From JBDUDR01 sp040002845 (GTDB taxonomy: Bacteria > Actinomycetota > Actinomycetes > Propionibacteriales > Nocardioidaceae), in contig JBDUDR010000113.1 in the NCBI GenBank assembly GCA_040002845.1, forward strand, positions 1 through 9,755: a stretch of 9,755 nt of DNA, given 5' to 3'. Positions 6,738-9,755 of the stretch are shown here, in pieces. The translations under genes were made by a program, and so were the position numbers. The notes under the pieces were generated by a model. The model had not been told where the DNA came from. It did not search any database and saw only the letters and a list, made by a program, of their open reading frames with translations. Positions within the stretch are counted from its first letter, which is position 1, and each line of letters begins with the position of its first letter.

Positions 6738-7988
6738 CTACGCAGTCAGGTGGACGTGCCAGGCCAGTGCGGAAGCATCTGTGAGGGAGGCGATCTGGTC
6801 GATGATCACGCGAAGTCTGGACGGGTCGTCGGCCGCTGCGTCGAAGTCATCCCGGAACGCCGGCTCCAGCGGGTCAGGCGCACGGTGTCGCAGCAGTCTG
6901 ACCAGATCAGTGATGATGTCCCGTTCGCGCGCAAGTCCGGCCACCCGGTCCGGAGCGCGCATGATGTAGTGCGCTGCGATGCCCTTGAGAGCGGCGATCT
7001 CGGCCCTGGTGTCGTCGGGCACCACCAGATCGGCGCCATATCGGGCCAGCGGGCTCGGGCCGTACGCCTTTCGGGTTGCCTCCTCGGCGGCGCGACAGAA
7101 CCTGCCGATGAGTCCCGAGGTGAGGTTCTTCAGGGTCGACTGTGCGCGCCGACTTCCCGTGTACGTAGCAGCTGGCCAGCCGGGGGTCGCCCAGACGCGG
7201 CCGATGGCCTCTTCGAGCACATCGTCTGAGACTCCCGGGAGGTACCAGTCGCGGGTCACAGCCCAGACGTCTCGGCGCCGACCCGGGTCAGCCAGCCTGG
7301 CCAGATCGATCCGGCCGGCGACGACGCCGTCCTCGACGTCATGCACGGAGTACGCGATGTCATCGGCGAGGTCCATCACCTGGGCCTCCAGACACCGGTG
7401 GCCTCTGGGCTGACCTTCTCGCAACCAGGTGAACACAGGCAGGTCGTCGACGTACACACCGAACTTGCCGGACTCCGCCGGGGACTGGCCTCTGGCCCAC
7501 GGGTACTTGGAGGCGGCGTCCAGGCAGGCGCGGGTGAGGTTGAGCCCGGCACTCCGACCTTCGGCAGTCCACGTCTTGGCCTCGAGGCGGGTCAGGATGC
7601 GCAAGGTCTGCGCATTGCCCTCGAAGCCGCCGTACGTTGCCGCTGCGGCGTCAAGAGCGACCTCGCCGTTGTGCCCGAAGGGCGGATGGCCGATGTCGTG
7701 AGCCAGACACGCGGTCTCGACGACATCGGGATCGCACCCCAGCGTGTTGGCCAGCTCGCGGCCGACCTGGGCGACCTCCAGGGTGTGGGTAAGCCGGTTG
7801 CGATGAAAGTCGTCAGTCCCAGGCCCGACCACTTGAGTCTTCGCCGCGAGTCGCCGCAGCGCCGAAGAGTGCACCACGCGGGCCCGGTCCCGGGCGAACG
7901 GGCTCCGCTCAGCCCGCTTGGGCGGCTCATCAACCCAGCGCTGCGCGTCCGAATCGGCGTAGCCAGCCGGGAGCCGTACCTCGTTCAT
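6738..7988 (-). CDS. dgt: Deoxyguanosinetriphosphate triphosphohydrolase-like protein (416 aa)
   Basis: This HD-domain enzyme hydrolyses dGTP (often other dNTPs too) to the deoxynucleoside and triphosphate, which limits dNTP pools. The family signature is clear. RDRARVVHSSALRRLAAKTQVV precedes NRLTHTLEVAQVGREL, which carries the first metal His (residue 68 from this start). LAHDIGHPPFGHNGE supplies the His97-Asp98 pair and nearby catalytic histidines. MDLADDIAYSVHDVEDG near residue 210 supplies the last metal Asp. The frame is open to an ATG at 8054, but homologues normally begin shortly before the PPKR…RDRARV segment. The ATG at 7986-7988 is therefore preferred; neither start has a strong ribosome site. 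It sits directly upstream of dnaG, a widespread actinobacterial pairing of dNTP control with replication initiation. Active-site residues are intact. Confidence 0.95.
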   Translation of the reverse strand: MNEVRLPAGYADSDAQRWVDEPPKRAERSPFARDRARVVHSSALRRLAAKTQVVGPGTDDFHRNRLTHTLEVAQVGRELANTLGCDPDVVETACLAHDIGHPPFGHNGEVALDAAAATYGGFEGNAQTLRILTRLEAKTWTAEGRSAGLNLTRACLDAASKYPWARGQSPAESGKFGVYVDDLPVFTWLREGQPRGHRCLEAQVMDLADDIAYSVHDVEDGVVAGRIDLARLADPGRRRDVWAVTRDWYLPGVSDDVLEEAIGRVWATPGWPAATYTGSRRAQSTLKNLTSGLIGRFCRAAEEATRKAYGPSPLARYGADLVVPDDTRAEIAALKGIAAHYIMRAPDRVAGLARERDIITDLVRLLRHRAPDPLEPAFRDDFDAAADDPSRLRVIIDQIASLTDASALAWHVHLTA

Positions 7989-8072
7989 GTCGCGGACGAC
8001 CCTAGCGCGAGCGACCCACTGGGCCGTTTGGCCTGCGACCGCATGGGTCGGCATCTGTCAGCGCCAAGAGCG

Positions 8073-8813
8073 TCAGCCGATTCTGGGAGTCTGCCTCACC
8101 ACTTTGAACACAAGGACTCGACTGAAGCCGATTCCGTCGACCTGCCAGCCGTAGCAGCCTGGGGCTGGGACCTTAAACTCTGACGGATATGCGTCGTCTC
8201 GTCCCGAAAGCCGCAACGCTGGTGCTCCACGTGTGTACCACTCCTCTGGTCCTCCATTGCCGTAGAACAGCATCCGGCGCGATCCGTCGACCTGGCGACC
8301 CCGGATCAGAACCGGATTCGGGTAGCTCCGGCTGACACTCCAAAGAACCTTGTTGATCAGCCATCCGCGAGGCAAGAAGACAGAATGCTTGGGGTGTCCC
8401 ATCTGCATCACCACGTGCCGCCGCCATCTCGCCAAGTCTGTGAAGACGCCTGGGTAGACGGGACCGGGCCCCAGCATGATTCCTACGCGCCCCTCAGCCG
8501 TCCGGTAGCTGCTCCAGTGCCTGGTGACCGGGCACGTTGCACCAGCGGCAACATGGGGTAGGTGCATTGGTCGGGCCGCGAGCCTGGCCCAGACGTGCTG
8601 GCTTCGGGCCCCATCGGTGGAGGGCTGGCTGTAAAGGGAGCGACCGCCCGATGGCGTCGCGGAGCCGGTGGATTGAGCTGCCTGCGGCGAGTCTGTACAC
8701 GACGCCAGCGCGGCGGTCAGCACGATTCCGGCAACGGAGCCGACAGCTGTCACCCGGCATCGCCGGCCGCCGTACAGTCGGCGACGAGCCTTCATCATGA
8801 GCCCAGTGTCCAT
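8073..8813 (-). CDS. Putative lipoprotein of unknown function (246 aa)
   Basis: The N-terminus has an arginine-rich n-region, a hydrophobic segment (VGSVAGIVLTAAL) and a lipobox L36-A37-S38-C39. It should be cleaved before Cys39, lipidated and anchored on the outer face of the membrane. A Ser/Thr/Gly/Pro linker (about 40-70) tethers a folded domain of about 170 residues. Cys94 (ATCPVT) and Cys220 (PAPGCYGWQVDG) may pair; a late GCYGWQVDG-type motif is familiar from uncharacterised actinobacterial lipoproteins. No enzyme motif is recognised. The longest start is ATG at 8811-8813; the ATG at 8793-8795 also gives a complete signal peptide and is equally plausible. It lies 84 bases upstream of the preferred dgt start on the same strand. 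Nothing in its sequence ties it to nucleotide metabolism, and it looks like an accessory insertion between ppdK and dgt. Confidence 0.8.
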   Translation of the reverse strand: MDTGLMMKARRRLYGGRRCRVTAVGSVAGIVLTAALASCTDSPQAAQSTGSATPSGGRSLYSQPSTDGARSQHVWARLAARPMHLPHVAAGATCPVTRHWSSYRTAEGRVGIMLGPGPVYPGVFTDLARWRRHVVMQMGHPKHSVFLPRGWLINKVLWSVSRSYPNPVLIRGRQVDGSRRMLFYGNGGPEEWYTRGAPALRLSGRDDAYPSEFKVPAPGCYGWQVDGIGFSRVLVFKVVRQTPRIG

Positions 8814-8903
8814 CCCAACCGGCAGCAGAACCAGCCGCGCGGGCCGCGACCCGGATCGAGTAGGGCGCTCCGTACCCGACTGCCCGCGGCTGCCGTTCGA
8901 CAG

Positions 8904-9080
8904 CTAAACAGACAGTTCGTCGACAAAGACGTTCCAGGCGCGTACGTCTTCGACCACGAAGACGCCGTTCGCGAGGAAGGGATCGCTCGCAATGGTCTCG
9001 CGTGCCTGCTGCGCGTCCCAGCTGGGTTGGTCGGGGATCGAGCCGCCCGTCCAGGTCGGCCCGGCTCGGTCGGCGCGAAA
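8904..9080 (-). pseudogene. Remnant of a YCII-related domain protein
   Basis: One minus-strand frame reads 58 codons to a TAG without any usable start codon. Its second half (ARETIASDPFLANGVF and then VEDVRAWNVF) closely resembles the C-terminus of YCII-related proteins, small alpha-beta enzymes or binding proteins usually near 95-110 residues. The first part (RAGPTW…QPSWD) resembles the segment after the first strand in one YCII subgroup. The conserved middle, with the histidine and the glycine-rich turn, is absent. This pattern suggests an internal deletion plus loss of the N-terminus, with the tandem repeat lying where the start should be. The family call is from memory of the pattern, not a search. 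A short unannotated gene with a rare start is less likely. Confidence 0.45.
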
Positions 9081-9114
9081 TAACTGTCGGATCGCGCGAA
9101 ATAAGTGTCGGATC
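9073..9114. repeat. Tandem 21-bp direct repeat beside the ppdK stop
   Basis: Two head-to-tail 21-bp units, 9073-9093 and 9094-9114, differ at one base. Each begins GCGCGAAATAA and ends TGTCGGATC, with C or G at the twelfth base. A partial third unit (GGCGAA) follows at 9115-9120, just before the ppdK stop. The A/T-rich core stands out against the GC-rich surroundings. It is too short for a CRISPR. It may be a binding site array, a genome-wide interspersed repeat or a scar of the rearrangement that broke the YCII gene. Confidence 0.7.
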
Positions 9115-9125
9115 GGCGAAGGGGG

Positions 9126-9755
9126 TTAGTCGGCGACGGCGGCTCGGCCGGCTTCGAGTCGGGCCACGGGCACGCGGAACGGGGAACAGGACACGTAGTC
9201 CAGCCCGACCTGGTGGAAGAACCCCACACTGTCTGGGTCACCACCATGTTCGCCGCACACGCCGATCTTCAGCCCGGGCCTGGCCCGCCGACCGGCATCG
9301 GTCGCCATCTGCACGAGAGCACCCACGCCGTCGCGGTCTATGGACTCGAAGGGCGACACCTCGAAGATGCCTCGATCGAGGTAGTTGGGGAAGAACGCAG
9401 CCTCCACGTCGTCCCGCGAGAAACCCCAGGTCGTCTGGGTCAGGTCATTGGTGCCGAACGAGAAGAAGTCGGCCCGCTCTGCGATCCGACCCGCGGTCAA
9501 CGCCGCCCGAGGCAGCTCGATCATCGTGCCGATCGGGCAGTGCACGTCAACTCCGGTCGAGTCACTCACCTCATCGAGCACGCCCTCGACCTCGGCTCTG
9601 GCGATCGCCAGCTCCTGGGCGTCCCCGACCAAGGGGATCATGATCTCAGGTCGTGGGTCCTTGCCCTGGCCCTTCAGCTCCGCCGTGGCCTCGGCGACCG
9701 CGCGTACCTGCATCCCGAACAGACCTGGCACTGCCAGCCCGAGGCGCACGCCGCG
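9126..9755 (-). CDS. ppdK: Pyruvate, phosphate dikinase, C-terminal part (cut by window edge)
   Basis: PPDK interconverts pyruvate, ATP and phosphate with PEP, AMP and pyrophosphate, moving a phosphoryl group on a swivelling histidine domain. Only the last 209 residues are present; the frame stays open through the right edge, so the gene starts outside the window. This part is the end of the PEP/pyruvate-binding TIM barrel. It shows RGVRLGLAVPGLF, EIMIPLV, then GTMIELPRAALTAGRIAE, FFSFGTNDLTQTTWGFSRDD with the substrate-binding residues, and GVCGEHGGDPDSV with the catalytic cysteine. The ending SCSPFRVPVARLEAGRAAV is the usual PPDK C-terminus. The stop is TAA at 9126-9128. The nucleotide-binding and His domains lie outside the window. 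The tandem repeat follows its stop immediately. Confidence 0.97.
   Translation of the reverse strand, partial: RGVRLGLAVPGLFGMQVRAVAEATAELKGQGKDPRPEIMIPLVGDAQELAIARAEVEGVLDEVSDSTGVDVHCPIGTMIELPRAALTAGRIAERADFFSFGTNDLTQTTWGFSRDDVEAAFFPNYLDRGIFEVSPFESIDRDGVGALVQMATDAGRRARPGLKIGVCGEHGGDPDSVGFFHQVGLDYVSCSPFRVPVARLEAGRAAVAD

Noticed and set aside
8562..9083. 173-codon plus-strand frame covering the lipoprotein start and YCII remnant
   Set aside because: It is low-complexity Arg/Gly/Pro sequence antisense to the lipoprotein, with no recognisable domain.
9073..9114. CRISPR-like repeats
   Set aside because: The units abut directly with no spacers and there is no cas gene nearby.

Overview
The window reads as chromosomal DNA of a high-GC actinobacterium. 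A ppdK-dgt-dnaG gene order followed by tRNA genes suggests a relative of Nocardioides, Kribbella or the propionibacteria, but the sequence alone does not fix the genus. It falls into two halves that meet at a pair of tRNA genes.

Right half (about 4.1-9.8 kb), conserved housekeeping block, all on the minus strand. In transcription order it holds the C-terminal third of pyruvate, phosphate dikinase (ppdK, running off the right edge), a 312-bp gap with a tandem 21-bp repeat and a remnant of a YCII-type protein, a lipoprotein, dGTPase (dgt), DNA primase (dnaG), a conserved 170-residue protein, tRNA-Asn(GUU) and a tRNA with anticodon CAU. dgt, dnaG and the 170-residue gene are separated by 10 and 2 bases and look like one transcription unit. 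dgt adjusts dNTP pools and dnaG primes replication. The lipoprotein and the YCII remnant look like later arrivals between ppdK and dgt.

Left half (1-4.0 kb), accessory DNA. A 26-base segment of the tRNA-CAU 3' half is repeated exactly about 0.94 kb away, and weaker similarity extends past the tRNA 3' end. This is the usual footprint of an element integrated by a tyrosine recombinase. The enclosed segment carries one small exported protein and no integrase. Beyond it lie, on the minus strand, a bacterial member of the animal-type haem peroxidase family with its key haem and calcium residues present, an exported RTX-type calcium-binding repeat protein, and a 73-residue protein with four cysteines that may bind zinc.

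No CRISPR array, complete insertion sequence, restriction or toxin-antitoxin system is visible, and no clearly new multi-gene system can be claimed. The best leads are the tRNA-end duplication and its small cargo, the peroxidase/RTX neighbourhood, and the decayed junction next to ppdK.
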